Shown: positions 10,200 through 19,485, counted from the first letter of the stretch. The stretch: DNA of 42,425 bases from Opitutaceae bacterium (GCA_947474995.1 CANJNJ010000030.1:1-42425), one strand, 5' to 3'. Numbers and translations are program-made. Notes: a model not told the origin generated them from the sequence alone.

Positions 10200-11339
10200 T
10201 CATTTCAGCTGCACCTCCCAGACCTTCGAGCGACGGGCGGTTCCGTCCGGTCCACTGACATCGAGAACCACCACGTAGTCGCCAGGCTTGGCGTAGGTAT
10301 GCTGGGGAAACTGTTCGGTGGAACTGGCCCCATCGCCGAAGTCCCACTTCCAGGTCGAGACCTGGCCGACCGAAAGATCCTTGAACGCCACGAGCCGGCG
10401 ATTCATGTCGACGACGGTCCAGGTCCACTGGGCGGCCAGCTTGGGCCGGAGGCTCGGTTCGAGCGACATGAGTTGGAATGCGCACAACTCCGACGCCTGC
10501 CCGTACATCGTATGGCGCGGCGACAGGTTCCAAAATCCGTTGTTACCGCGCTCCTTCACGTCGTCGTAGTCGATAATCGCCCAACTGAGGCCGATGATCT
10601 TGTTCTCGCTGAGCACGGACTCGACCGCGCGGGCGGGGCCCTCGGGTCCCGCGTAGTCGAACGGCGTGATCCAAAATTCGAGCACGTACTTGCCGGCCTC
10701 GCCGGGCTTGAAACTGAACGACTGCGCGGAGTTGGCCCAGGGCAGTTCCATGGTCCAGGTCGGCGCGCCCCAATCCATGCACCAGTCCTTGTCCACCGCC
10801 GGCGTGAAGATGTGATAGTTCTGCGCGTGCACGCCGTGAATCGCCCAGTGCGCCTCCTCCACCTTGATCCGGTCGTCGGGCGTGCTGGCGCTCTCGCCCA
10901 CGCGGGCGGCGGTCCAGAGCTGGGGATGCCCCTTGTCAATCAACGGCCCACCCGAGGCATCGCCATCGACCACGATCTCGAAGGTGTCGTTGTGCAGCCC
11001 CGGCAGCGAAAAATCCCAGTAGTCGTCCGAGGCCTCGTAGAGAAAATAAAGCCGGTTGAGCCCCTTGACCCAGCCCACGCGCACGCGGACATCGAGGGTC
11101 TTCGGATCGGGTCCCGCATGCTTTTTCGTATCGTCGACCAACTGATCCGTGCCGACGACGTAACGCTCCGGAACCATTGCCCAATCGGAGGTATCACCGT
11201 CAATCCGCGGGATCCTGTCGGCGGGAAACTGAAAGACGTGGTAAGTCTTGTTGGGTTTCTCCAGCGCGCGACTCCCCGTGGCGAGGCCGAGCACGGTGAA
11301 CAAGAGAAAGGCAGGACCAAAATATCGGGAGGGAGTCAT
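10200..11339 (-). CDS. secreted CBM9-like and PKD-domain protein
   Basis: A 379-residue exported protein of no known enzyme activity. A signal peptide (about 1-25, ending near SRA) is followed by a sugar-binding domain of the CBM9/DOMON-like type: PRIDGDTSDWAMVP, then the FEIVVDGDASGG and YVLEFWITPF strands (about 40-285). A C-terminal PKD domain (about 300-379) shows the hallmark WKWDFGDGASSTEQFPQHTY. It is the first gene of the minus-strand group that leads into the glycosidase remnant and the polygalacturonase. It may bind oligosaccharide in the periplasm or on the cell surface, or it may be a non-catalytic accessory of a former hydrolase pair. The binding role is inferred from the domains. 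Confidence 0.72.
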   Translation of the reverse strand: MTPSRYFGPAFLLFTVLGLATGSRALEKPNKTYHVFQFPADRIPRIDGDTSDWAMVPERYVVGTDQLVDDTKKHAGPDPKTLDVRVRVGWVKGLNRLYFLYEASDDYWDFSLPGLHNDTFEIVVDGDASGGPLIDKGHPQLWTAARVGESASTPDDRIKVEEAHWAIHGVHAQNYHIFTPAVDKDWCMDWGAPTWTMELPWANSAQSFSFKPGEAGKYVLEFWITPFDYAGPEGPARAVESVLSENKIIGLSWAIIDYDDVKERGNNGFWNLSPRHTMYGQASELCAFQLMSLEPSLRPKLAAQWTWTVVDMNRRLVAFKDLSVGQVSTWKWDFGDGASSTEQFPQHTYAKPGDYVVVLDVSGPDGTARRSKVWEVQLK

Positions 11340-11672
11340 GGCGGTGGATTACAGGGGTGGTTGATTAGCCGCGCTACGCCGGCCGAACGCGCCGCATTTG
11401 TCATCGGACAGTTCGTCGGCGCGGCGAGTCCAAGAACGCAGGGACGCCAGCATGAACAAACGGCGGAACATGGCGGGAGAAAAGCCACCCCGCGAAGAAA
11501 ACACCAGCCGCCAGGTCCCGAAGAGGCCGAATGGTGGACCGTGTGCTCCGCGCGCGGTCAGGCGGCGCGCGGAGCGCACCGCCCACCCCGCCACGCGAGC
11601 ACGCGGCTTTGTCATTGAATGTCACTTCAACTGGGCCCAAGAGACGGGACCGCGTCCGTCCCTTCCTTCCCC
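11340..11672. other. divergent intergenic region with GC hairpin
   Basis: These 333 bases separate the PKD gene (minus) from the lyase-like gene (plus) and should hold both promoters, but I see no convincing -35/-10 pair. The clear structure is a perfect 11-bp inverted repeat at 11545-11575 (GCTCCGCGCGC / GCGCGCGGAGC, 9-base loop). Small open frames on both strands resemble no protein I know. Confidence 0.5.
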
Positions 11673-13049
11673 ATGAAAACAGTTCTCCGGTTCTGCACCA
11701 TCATCGTGGCCTGCGTTTTCGTCGCCCTTTCCGCCTCCGGCCAAATTGGGCGGCGCTTCCCGTCGGAAAAGAAAATCATTCCCGACCCCGTCACGGGTGT
11801 GCCGCTCACTTTCCTCACCAGCACGCCCGCGGGCGATTCCAAGATCTACCAGACGCACCCCCAATGGACCGCCGACGGTAAATGGGTGATCTTCCGTTCT
11901 GCCCGGGTGCCGGGCCAGGTGATGGCCGTCAACGAAGCCTCCGGCGCCATCGTCCAGGTCACCGAACAGGGCTACATGGGCATGCTCTGCGTCGCCCAGC
12001 ACTCGATGACCCTCTACCTCATGCGCGATGCCGGCCCGCTCTCGGCCAACGCGGCCGCGGCCACCGCTGACGGAACCGGGAAAAAAGGCGAAGGGATGAA
12101 TCGCCCGCGGGGTCCGTTTCAGATTGTCGCCGTCGATCTCGCGGGGATTTTTGCCGACAGCGAACGCGGTTCGATGAAGCCCGCGGCCAGTTACGAGCGG
12201 GTCTGCGGCACGACGCCACCGGAAATGCGGGCGGGCGGCGACATGGCGCTCGATGCCAATGAGGACTTCGCGTACTTCCGTTTTACCGGCGGTGACCTCG
12301 CCCGTCGGCTTCCCGCCGATACCCCGATAGCCGCCGCCTACGGCCCGCGCGGCATGGGCGCCGGGCCCGCCGGTCTGGCCAGCCTGAATCTCAAGACGGG
12401 GGAGACTAAGTTCATTGTCGCCGTGCCATTTCAAATTGGTCACGTGCAGACGAACCCCTTTGTGCCCGGTGAAATCGTTTTCTGCTGGGAAACGGGCGGC
12501 AAGGCGCCGCAACGCACGTGGCTGGTGCAGTCCGACGGCACGGGCCTGCGCCCGCTTTATCCGGAAGCAACCGACGAATGGGTCACGCACGAGGCGGTGG
12601 TCACGCGCGATGAAGTCGTACTCGCGGTCATGGGCCATCGGAAGCCCGGCACGTCTGACCCCTGGGGCATCGCCGGAACCCGCGAGCACCCCACCGGACT
12701 CGGCGTCGTCAACTTGCGCACGCGGGAGATGCGAATGATCGCCCAGACCCCCTCGGGCAGCGGACTCTGGCACGTGCACGGCTCGGCGGACGGCCGGTGG
12801 GCGGTCGGGGATGATTTTTCGCGGAGCATTTATCTCATCGACCGGCACTCCGGCGAAATGCTGCTGCTTTCCACCGGCCACAAGGCGACGGCCGCCGATC
12901 ACCCGCACCCGTCGTTCAACGCTGACGGTACGAAAATCCATATCGAGTCCGCCCTGCTGTCCGCGGATGACCGCGCCATGAACATCTGCATCATCCCGGT
13001 GCCCGAAGCCTGGCTGAAACGCCCGCGCGCCCCGCGGGTGTCACCCTAG
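11673..13049 (+). CDS. secreted oligogalacturonate lyase-like propeller (PL22-like)
   Basis: This resembles oligogalacturonate lyases, beta-propellers that split unsaturated or short galacturonate oligomers by beta-elimination. The ATG at 11673 begins a signal peptide ending near ASG (residue 23). An upstream in-frame start at 11619 would bury this signal. Repeated TolB-like blades follow, for example HPQWTADGKWVIFRSAR (62-78). Candidate active-site histidines are in IGHVQTNPF (255), VTHEAVV (305), LWHVHGSADGRW (365) and HPHPSFNADG (410-419); PL22 enzymes hold a Mn2+ with several His residues. The CHEGP motif of many relatives reads CWETG here. It stands alone on the plus strand, divergent from the polygalacturonase operon, so it is probably co-regulated with it. 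Lyase activity is inferred. Confidence 0.7.
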   Translation: MKTVLRFCTIIVACVFVALSASGQIGRRFPSEKKIIPDPVTGVPLTFLTSTPAGDSKIYQTHPQWTADGKWVIFRSARVPGQVMAVNEASGAIVQVTEQGYMGMLCVAQHSMTLYLMRDAGPLSANAAAATADGTGKKGEGMNRPRGPFQIVAVDLAGIFADSERGSMKPAASYERVCGTTPPEMRAGGDMALDANEDFAYFRFTGGDLARRLPADTPIAAAYGPRGMGAGPAGLASLNLKTGETKFIVAVPFQIGHVQTNPFVPGEIVFCWETGGKAPQRTWLVQSDGTGLRPLYPEATDEWVTHEAVVTRDEVVLAVMGHRKPGTSDPWGIAGTREHPTGLGVVNLRTREMRMIAQTPSGSGLWHVHGSADGRWAVGDDFSRSIYLIDRHSGEMLLLSTGHKATAADHPHPSFNADGTKIHIESALLSADDRAMNICIIPVPEAWLKRPRAPRVSP

Positions 13050-13557
13050 CCCGGACGCTCAAGGTGGCTGAGACCACGGCGAAGATTTTGGAACACGCGG
13101 TGGCGACGCAGGAGAGAGGAGTGTCTACTATCTGTTCAGATCGTTCATCTTTGCGACGATTTCCAAGCCCCAAACCAGTGCACAGGAGACCAAACCGAGA
13201 ACAATCCGAGCTCCATCCCGCCCATTCCGATTTCTCCGGTCTCTGCCCGGCCTCGGATTGAACTCCTGTGCCTAGTCTGGGTGGTTCGTTTAACGATTTC
13301 GCGGCACCACCCGGTCGAGGAATCGTTTCCTGTCCGCAGTTCAATGTTTTGGCTGCTCCATTGGTTGCGACGGAGCCGCGTTAGGAAAAGTCCGGGCTAG
13401 CCCAATTCGCGGCCAACGTTGCCTTGGTTTTTTTGCGCCTCCTTGCGGCTGACTGCCTCGGCCGGGATAACCAATCTCAGATCGCAATGTATTTTGGCGA
13501 AAAGGCGCAAGATAGCATACGCCCCGCCCGAGAGATCAAAAATGCCGGAGCGAGGAA
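13050..13557. other. noncoding stretch with palindromic segments
   Basis: 508 bases between the convergent lyase-like gene and the LacI-type gene. No credible gene was found. It contains nested inverted repeats (listed separately) and a smaller pair AACGATT/AATCGTT at 13292-13298 and 13321-13327. Near 13427-13446 a T-rich stretch followed by GCGCCTCCTTGCGGC resembles the worn intergenic repeats common in such genomes; that likeness is an impression, not a match I could test. Confidence 0.5.
13180..13271. repeat. nested inverted repeat, possible structured RNA or mobile palindrome
   Basis: Two perfect 9-bp inverted pairs are nested: outer GCACAGGAG (13180-13188) with CTCCTGTGC (13263-13271), inner CAATCCGAG (13202-13210) with CTCGGATTG (13252-13260). 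They could fold into one long hairpin with an uneven internal loop (13 versus 2 bases). It could be a terminator region between convergent genes or a small palindromic repeat element; the sequence alone does not decide. Confidence 0.5.
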
Positions 13558-14634
13558 TCACGCCGGCGCCATCGCCGCGGCGTTCGCCTTCGCGGATTTT
13601 TGCGGCGGCCGGCGCAGCGTGGGCCCGTCCACCCAGCGCGCCGGAATCGTGGTGGTCGTCGGCCAGACGGGCACACCAATTTCGTTTCGCTGGAGTTGCG
13701 CGATGACAATCTCGGCTCCCCGCGCCCCGAGAATGCGGGGCTGCAAATCGAGGCCGGCGCAAGGCCTCGTCTTGCGCAGGACGTTGAGACAGACGAATCC
13801 GTGGGTCGCCGGCAGCTTCGCCCCGCAGTCCTCCATCCAGCCGATGGCCTCCGTGTGATGGCCCAGCACGACATCGGGCTTGTACTGGCGAAACCAGCGG
13901 ACGAATCCTTCGCGGTTGACCGGGTCAACCACGTGCGTGGGAACGGGCGTCACCGCCGGGTTCCGATGCCCATATGCCAGGAACGCCGCTTCCCACCGGT
14001 GCTGCAGCCGCTCGTCGTGCAGTCGATCGAGAAAGAGCCCCGGACGGCGATAGCCCAGCGCGGTCAGGCGCTGGAGCACTGACATCATCGCCCGGTAATG
14101 ACCGCAGCAGATTGAATGCAGTGCGGGCCGCTCGATGATGTAGTCCGTGTAGACGCCCGCATAGCGCATCCAGTCGAGCTTGGAGAAATCCGGATCCCGC
14201 CAGGACGGCAGAAAGATCAAGCCGTGGATGCTCCGCGAATGGAGAATGGAATCGAGCCGATGAATCGACACTACGCCCTGTCCCACCCCAAAGAGCTCGA
14301 CCTTGAAGCCGAGCTCGGCGGCGCGCTCGGCCGCGCCGAGTTGCAACTCGTGATTGTATTTCGCCGCAAACGGCGGGCGCCCCTCCTCATCGAGGTCAAT
14401 CGCCGCCAACACGCCCCGAAACGTCGAGCCGCGCGAACGCCGCAGCTCCGACATCAACGCGCCCGCCAGCGGATTTCGCACGTAGCCCGCCGCCTGGGCC
14501 GCTTCGCGCACCCGCTGTGCCGTGCCCGGATCGACTCGCGGCGACCCGGCCAAGGCATCCGAAACTGTCGTGCGCGAAAGGCCCAGCGCGAGGGCAAGCG
14601 ATCGGACGGTGGGAGCAGCTGCTGGGGGGGGCAT
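13558..14634 (-). CDS. LacI-type transcriptional regulator
   Basis: This is a 358-residue LacI/GalR-family regulator. The N-terminal helix-turn-helix (about 9-29: VRSLALALGLSRTTVSDALAG) is followed by the hinge helix region GYVRNPLAGAL, in which NPLA matches the family's minor-groove-inserting segment. The rest is a periplasmic-binding-protein-like effector domain, with GLIFLP and TALGYRRPGLFLD as typical strands. It is transcribed divergently from the symporter/oxidoreductase/propeller operon 285 bases away, which makes that operon its likely target and a sugar or sugar acid the likely effector. No clear palindromic operator was found in between. A run of eight C (sense strand) directly follows the start codon and encodes Pro-Pro-Pro; slippage there would break the frame. 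Confidence 0.88.
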   Translation of the reverse strand: MPPPAAAPTVRSLALALGLSRTTVSDALAGSPRVDPGTAQRVREAAQAAGYVRNPLAGALMSELRRSRGSTFRGVLAAIDLDEEGRPPFAAKYNHELQLGAAERAAELGFKVELFGVGQGVVSIHRLDSILHSRSIHGLIFLPSWRDPDFSKLDWMRYAGVYTDYIIERPALHSICCGHYRAMMSVLQRLTALGYRRPGLFLDRLHDERLQHRWEAAFLAYGHRNPAVTPVPTHVVDPVNREGFVRWFRQYKPDVVLGHHTEAIGWMEDCGAKLPATHGFVCLNVLRKTRPCAGLDLQPRILGARGAEIVIAQLQRNEIGVPVWPTTTTIPARWVDGPTLRRPPQKSAKANAAAMAPA

Positions 14635-14782
14635 CTCGGACTGTCAGAGTTCTCCATAGCTGCCATCCGACGCAAATGTTTTGTGGTAGCCCTAGCCGTA
14701 ACCGTGCCACCCTCTCTGCGGGTTTGAATTTGCGGATTCGCCGCCTCCTCCCGGAACGTCCCCATCAATCCTAACCCAAATC

Positions 14783-14825
14783 AAAGCGGCTACCCCAACA
14801 CCCTCGCCATGGAATCGGCCGCTTT
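14783..14825 (+). promoter_or_regulatory. hairpin with T-run in leader of symporter operon
   Basis: AAAGCGGC (14783-14790) and GCCGCTTT (14818-14825) form an 8-bp stem with a 27-base loop, and the right arm runs into a stretch of five T. It lies between the LacI-type gene and the symporter, in the presumed untranslated leader, so it could act as an attenuator. The loop is long and the call is weak. Confidence 0.3.
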
Positions 14826-14919
14826 TTCGTCGGCGTGACTCCGCGACCCGTACCTCTCCCGCGCCGTGCGGACGGCCGCCGGTTTCTCGTTCGCCGGTAA
14901 TCGCCGCCCCCTTGCCCTC

Positions 14920-16935
14920 GTGACTTTCGGCAGCCTTCACTTCGTCGATATTGCCGTGGTCGTCGCGTACCTCGCCGCGGTCCTCTACATCGGCAAGCGC
15001 GCATCCGGTGGCACGGGGAGTGAAGAGGGATTTTTTCTCGCCGGGCGCAAACTCGGCAAAGCCTACCAATTTTTCCTCACCTTCGGCAACGCCACCGAAC
15101 CCCAGGGCGCGGTAAGCACGGCGAGTCTCGTCTTCCAGCGCGGCGTCACCGGCGTGTGGTTCTCGTTTCAAACCGTCTTCATGAACCCGTGGTTCTGGTT
15201 CATGAACACCTGGTTTCGCCGCGTGCGCCTCGTCACCGCGGCGGAACTCTTCGAAGACCGGTTCGGCAGCCGCGGCCTCGCGCGCCTCTATGCGGTGTTC
15301 CAGGTCGCGGTCGCGTGTGTCTTTCTCGGTTTCGGCAACTACGCCGCCTACAAAATTGCCTCTTCCCTCGTCGTCAAACCCGCGGCGCAGTGGTCCGCCG
15401 CCGAGCGCGCCGCCGTCGACGCCTACCGCGAACTCCGCCAAATCGAGACCCAGGCCAGCGCCGGCCCGCTGCCCGCCGCCACCTCATCCCGCCTTGCCGC
15501 CCTGCGCGACCGCAACGCCCGCGGCGAGTTGCACAGTTACATCACGCTGCTGCGCTCGCTTCCCTTCTACGTCGTTTTCACCCTCGTGGTCGGCACCTAC
15601 ATCGTGCTGGGCGGGATGGCCGCGGCGGCGGTCAACGAGGCGCTGCAGGGCGTGCTGATCATCGTTTTTTCCGTGCTGCTGATTCCCACGGGGCTCGCGG
15701 CCATCGGGGGCTGGAGCCAGCTGGCGCACAAGGTGCCCAAGCAGATGGCCAACCTTTTCGCCGGCGAAGGCGGCTCCCCCGTCTTCATCGGCGCGGTGCT
15801 TTTCGTCAGCCTCGTGCAAATTCACGGGCTCAGCCATAACATGGGTATCTTCGGATCGGCCCGCAACGAGTTTGCCGCGCGCTTCAGCGTCACCGGCAAT
15901 TACCTGAAGCGTTTCATGATTATCCTGTGGGCGTTTGCCGGCCTGATCGCGATCGCGCTCTTCGGGGTCGGTGGACTCGCCGATCCCGATGTGGTCTGGG
16001 GCGCAATGTCCAACCGTCTCCTCGGCCCCGGCCTCATCGGCCTCATGCTCGCGGGTGTCCTCGCCGGCACGATGTCGACCCTCGCGGCCAAGGCCCTCGC
16101 GATTTCCTCGCTCTTCACCCGCACGTTCTACCGGCATTTTCGCCCGGACGCGACCGCGGCGCAGGCCGTCACCTCCGCCCGCTGGACCATCGTGACCGTG
16201 CTGGCCCTCGGGGTCGCCTCGGCGGAGCTGATGGGTGACGTCGAGTCGATCGTCAAACTCGTGCTCACCGTCAACGTCCCGTTCGGCGCGGCCATCCTGC
16301 TCATCTTTTTCTGGCGGCGGCTGACCGCCACGGCCGTGTGGTGGTCGGTCCTTCTTTCCGTTCTCGTGATTCTGGTCGCGCCGCTCCTGGCGGCGAATTT
16401 CACCGCCGTGCGGCAGTCTCCGGCCCTTGCCGTCACGAGCCGCAACGCCGCCGGCCAGTCGGTGCCCGTCTATTGGAAGCAACTCGTGCGCACGCGCCCC
16501 GACGACCCGGCCAGCCCGCTTGAGGGCCGCGGCCGGTTCAGCTTCGAATGCTGGGTGCTCAGCCGGGTCGGCCTCGACCCGGTTAAACTCACCCCCTCCG
16601 GACGCGAGGCGGCCAATTTCAATTTCGACGGCCTCTTCCCCTTTCTCGTACTCGGTCTGGTCAGCCTGCTAACCCGGCCAACGGATCCGAACCGCGTCGC
16701 GCAGTTCTACGGCAAGATGCGGACACCGGTCGGCGCCACGCCCGAGCTCGAGGAACTGGCCATGGCCGAGACGCGGCGCCAACCCGCGCGTTTCGACGAC
16801 ACCAAGCTTTTCCCGCGCTCGTCGTGGGAATTCTGCCGCTGGGATCGCGTCGACACCATCGGCTTCATCGCCTGCTGCGCCCTCTCCGCGGCCATTGTCG
16901 GTCTCTTTGTTCTCCTGCTCCGGCTCGCCGCATGA
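14920..16935 (+). CDS. sodium:solute symporter (SSS family)
   Basis: A 671-residue inner-membrane carrier of the SSS family, which imports sugars, acids or similar solutes with Na+. The GTG at 14920 puts the first helix (FVDIAVVVAYLAAVLYIG) near the N-terminus as usual; a GTG at 14866 would add 18 residues. Family signs include EEGFFLAGRKLGK, FLTFGNATEPQGAVSTAS and LAGVLAGTMSTLAAKALAISS. Two long hydrophilic inserts are unusual: about 152-206 (Ala/Arg-rich, probably helical) and about 492-570, between late helices. Its stop overlaps the ATG of the oxidoreductase (ATGA). With LacI-type control and lyase-like neighbours, uptake of uronate or unsaturated uronide products is a reasonable guess, not shown. 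Confidence 0.85.
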   Translation: MTFGSLHFVDIAVVVAYLAAVLYIGKRASGGTGSEEGFFLAGRKLGKAYQFFLTFGNATEPQGAVSTASLVFQRGVTGVWFSFQTVFMNPWFWFMNTWFRRVRLVTAAELFEDRFGSRGLARLYAVFQVAVACVFLGFGNYAAYKIASSLVVKPAAQWSAAERAAVDAYRELRQIETQASAGPLPAATSSRLAALRDRNARGELHSYITLLRSLPFYVVFTLVVGTYIVLGGMAAAAVNEALQGVLIIVFSVLLIPTGLAAIGGWSQLAHKVPKQMANLFAGEGGSPVFIGAVLFVSLVQIHGLSHNMGIFGSARNEFAARFSVTGNYLKRFMIILWAFAGLIAIALFGVGGLADPDVVWGAMSNRLLGPGLIGLMLAGVLAGTMSTLAAKALAISSLFTRTFYRHFRPDATAAQAVTSARWTIVTVLALGVASAELMGDVESIVKLVLTVNVPFGAAILLIFFWRRLTATAVWWSVLLSVLVILVAPLLAANFTAVRQSPALAVTSRNAAGQSVPVYWKQLVRTRPDDPASPLEGRGRFSFECWVLSRVGLDPVKLTPSGREAANFNFDGLFPFLVLGLVSLLTRPTDPNRVAQFYGKMRTPVGATPELEELAMAETRRQPARFDDTKLFPRSSWEFCRWDRVDTIGFIACCALSAAIVGLFVLLLRLAA

Positions 16936-18140
16936 CCACCGAGGGAAAACCCACCGCGTTCGACGGCTGGGCGACGCTGCCTAACGGGGTCCCGCCCGCG
17001 CGCGTGGCCCTGATCGGGGTCTCGGGCTACGCCCGGGTCCACCTCGATCTTCTGCTCGAAGCCCGGGAGCGCGGAGCCATTCAACTGGTCGCCGCGGCCA
17101 TCATCAATCCGACCCAGGAGGAAGCCGTCGTGACCCGGTTGCGGGCCCTGGGCTGCGAGGTTTTCGCTGACTTCCGCGTGATGCTCGCCGTTCATCGCGG
17201 AAAAATCGATCTCTGCTGCATTCCCACCGGCATTGCCTGGCACGCCCCGATGACCCTCGCCGCTCTCGAAGCCGGTGCGAACGTGCTCCTGGAAAAGCCG
17301 CTGGCGGGCTCGATGGCCGATGTCGGGATGGTTCGCGCCGCCGAGCACGCGGCCAGTCGGTTTGTGGCCGTGGGGTTTCAGGACATCTACTCGCCGACAA
17401 CCTCGTGGTTCAAGCAGCAGTTGCTCGACGGCGCCATTGGCCGGCTCCGCTCCGTGCGATTTACGGGCGAGTGGCCGCGCGCGACGACCTATTACACGCG
17501 CAATGACTGGGCCGGGCGGCTGTACGCCCACGGCACCGCGGTGTTCGATTCACCGCTCAACAATGCGTTCGCCCACTTTGTCCATCTGGGCCTCTGGCTT
17601 GCCGGTCCGGAATTTCACGTGGCCGCCTCACCTGTTTCGGTCGCGGCCCAATTATGGCGCAGCCACGACATTGAGAGTTGCGACACCGCCCTCGTCCACG
17701 CGCAACTCTCGACCGACATCGAGTTGATTTGCGCCGCGACCCACAGCAGCCGCGACCTGATCGATCCGGAAATCGTCATCGAGGCCGACGGGGGGCAGGC
17801 TCACTGGCGCTACCAGCATGACTGCACCCTGACCCCCACCGGCCGAGCGACCGCAGTCCAACCCTTGCCGACCGCCATGGAAAACCGGCGGTACATGTTC
17901 GCCAGCGTGCTGCGGCGGCTCCACGACCCGGCCACGCTGATCTGCGACACCGCCTCCGCGGAACAGCATTCCCGGCTGATCGCGGCGATGCACGCGAATG
18001 CCCAGATTCAGACGGTGCCGCCCGACCAGATTGTCTGGATGCAGCGGCCGGGGGATACCGCCCCAGTTCCCACCATCCGGGATCTCGAGGAAATGCTGCT
18101 CGCCGGTCGACGGCGAAGTGGACCGGCGCCTAGTTATTAA
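16932..18140 (+). CDS. Gfo/Idh/MocA-family oxidoreductase
   Basis: A 402-residue NAD(P)-dependent sugar or sugar-acid dehydrogenase of the Gfo/Idh/MocA family. The Rossmann start is RVALIGVSGYARVHL (25-39), a G-x-S-G-Y-A variant of the usual GxGxxG. The family motif EKPLAG lies at 121-126, after AGANVLL. The C-terminal alpha/beta domain carries FVHLGLWLAG, whose His may be catalytic. There is no signal peptide, so it is cytoplasmic. Its ATG overlaps the symporter stop and the next propeller gene starts 26 bases after its stop, so it is in the middle of the operon. Substrate unknown; oxidation or reduction of the imported uronic or keto-sugar is likely from context. Confidence 0.83.
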   Translation: MTTEGKPTAFDGWATLPNGVPPARVALIGVSGYARVHLDLLLEARERGAIQLVAAAIINPTQEEAVVTRLRALGCEVFADFRVMLAVHRGKIDLCCIPTGIAWHAPMTLAALEAGANVLLEKPLAGSMADVGMVRAAEHAASRFVAVGFQDIYSPTTSWFKQQLLDGAIGRLRSVRFTGEWPRATTYYTRNDWAGRLYAHGTAVFDSPLNNAFAHFVHLGLWLAGPEFHVAASPVSVAAQLWRSHDIESCDTALVHAQLSTDIELICAATHSSRDLIDPEIVIEADGGQAHWRYQHDCTLTPTGRATAVQPLPTAMENRRYMFASVLRRLHDPATLICDTASAEQHSRLIAAMHANAQIQTVPPDQIVWMQRPGDTAPVPTIRDLEEMLLAGRRRSGPAPSY

Positions 18141-18166
18141 CCTGAATGTCGATTTTGTTTACACCC

Positions 18167-19477
18167 ATGAATCCCCTAATCCCCCGCCTGACTGCCACAT
18201 TTTTATTCGCCGCCGCCGTAGCCGTTGCGGCGGGTGCCGCCCTTCCGTCCGACTGGATCGATCCCGACACGGGGCACCGGGTTATCCGGCTCTCGCCCGA
18301 CAGCGGCGGATCGACGCTGTATTTTCACGACCATCGCTACACGCCGGAGGGCGACAAGATGATCATCCGCGGCGCCGGCGGCATCGCGACGGTCGACCTC
18401 TCGACGCTCGGCCAGTCGCCGCCGAAGTTCGCCATGGTGATGCCGAACGTGAATCCGATCGCCGCGGCCTGGCGCACTCGCGAGGCGTACTACATCGATC
18501 GCGCGACCAATTCCCTCATGGCCGTTCACCTCGATACCAAGGCGACGCGCACCGTGGTCAAGTTGCCGCCCCAGGCGCAGCGCGGTGCCTATGTCATCAA
18601 TTGCGACGAGTCCCTCCTCGTCGGCATCGCGCCTGATCCCGACGGGAAGACCGTCCCACACCTCCCGCCGAGTGGCAAACTCGCGCCGCCCCGCCAGGGT
18701 AGTCTCGAACCCCGCTGGGCCGAGGGCACGCCGCAGATGATCTACACGGTCAATACCAAGACGGGTGAATTCAAAGTCCTCCACCGGGAGAACGACTGGA
18801 CCAACCATCTCCAGTGCTCACCCACCGACCCGCAGCAAATCCTCTTCTGTCACGAGGGCCCCTGGCACTACGTCGATCGCACGTGGACCATTCGCGCCGA
18901 CGGCGGCCCGGCCCGCCTGCTGCACGAGCGCACGATGAACATGGAGATCGAGGGTCACGAATTTTTCAGCCAGGATGGCAAGAGCGTGTGGTATGATCTC
19001 CAGACCCCCATGAGCGGCGTGTTCTGGCTCGCCGGCGTGGATCTCGCGACCGGCCACCGCACCTGGTACAATCTGCAGCGCGAGGAGTGGTCCGTGCATT
19101 TCAACGTCTCCCTCGACGGCCAGCTGTTTGCCGGCGACGGCGGCGGACCCACAAGCGTCGCCGCGCACACGATGGATCGCAAAGACATCCAGGGTCAGGG
19201 CCAGTGGATGTATCTCTTTCGACCGGCGATGACCGATGGGAGCTCGTTCCGCGACAAGAAGGACCTCATCGACGTCGGCTACTTTCAGTCCGAGCGCCTC
19301 GTGAGTATGAAGAATCACGACTACAGCAAGGTCACCGGCGTGGAGCCCAATCTCGCCTTCACCCCGGATGGCAAATGGCTCATTTTCAGCGGCAACTTCC
19401 ACAGCCGCGCCGAAAAGGGCCGCTCACTGACTCATGTCTACGCGGTCGAGGTGGCGAAATCGGCGACAAAGAATTGA
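18167..19477 (+). CDS. secreted PL22-like propeller, tandem copy 1
   Basis: A 436-residue exported beta-propeller related to oligogalacturonate lyase. I chose the ATG at 18167, which begins a clean signal peptide (about 1-25, Ala-rich); an ATG at 18146 adds seven residues. It opens with DWIDPDTGHRVIRLS, a segment also in the next gene, showing a tandem duplication. Conserved stretches include WTNHLQCSPTDP (211-222), FCHEGPWHYVDRTW (227-240), IEGHEFFSQDGK (261-272) and WSVHFNVSLDG (308-318). Where the lyase-like protein at 11.7 kb has HPHPSF, this one has EPNLAF (393-398), so a metal-site His pair may be lost. It could be a lyase of altered specificity or a binding protein. Confidence 0.7.
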   Translation: MNPLIPRLTATFLFAAAVAVAAGAALPSDWIDPDTGHRVIRLSPDSGGSTLYFHDHRYTPEGDKMIIRGAGGIATVDLSTLGQSPPKFAMVMPNVNPIAAAWRTREAYYIDRATNSLMAVHLDTKATRTVVKLPPQAQRGAYVINCDESLLVGIAPDPDGKTVPHLPPSGKLAPPRQGSLEPRWAEGTPQMIYTVNTKTGEFKVLHRENDWTNHLQCSPTDPQQILFCHEGPWHYVDRTWTIRADGGPARLLHERTMNMEIEGHEFFSQDGKSVWYDLQTPMSGVFWLAGVDLATGHRTWYNLQREEWSVHFNVSLDGQLFAGDGGGPTSVAAHTMDRKDIQGQGQWMYLFRPAMTDGSSFRDKKDLIDVGYFQSERLVSMKNHDYSKVTGVEPNLAFTPDGKWLIFSGNFHSRAEKGRSLTHVYAVEVAKSATKN

Positions 19478-19485
19478 AACCAGTC

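Noticed and set aside
11349-11615. 88-codon minus-strand frame in the divergent gap
   Set aside because: No similarity recognised, overlaps GC hairpin, and other frames are open too.
13064-13261. 65-codon plus-strand frame after the lyase-like gene
   Set aside because: Lies across the nested inverted repeats and has no domain or protein-like pattern.
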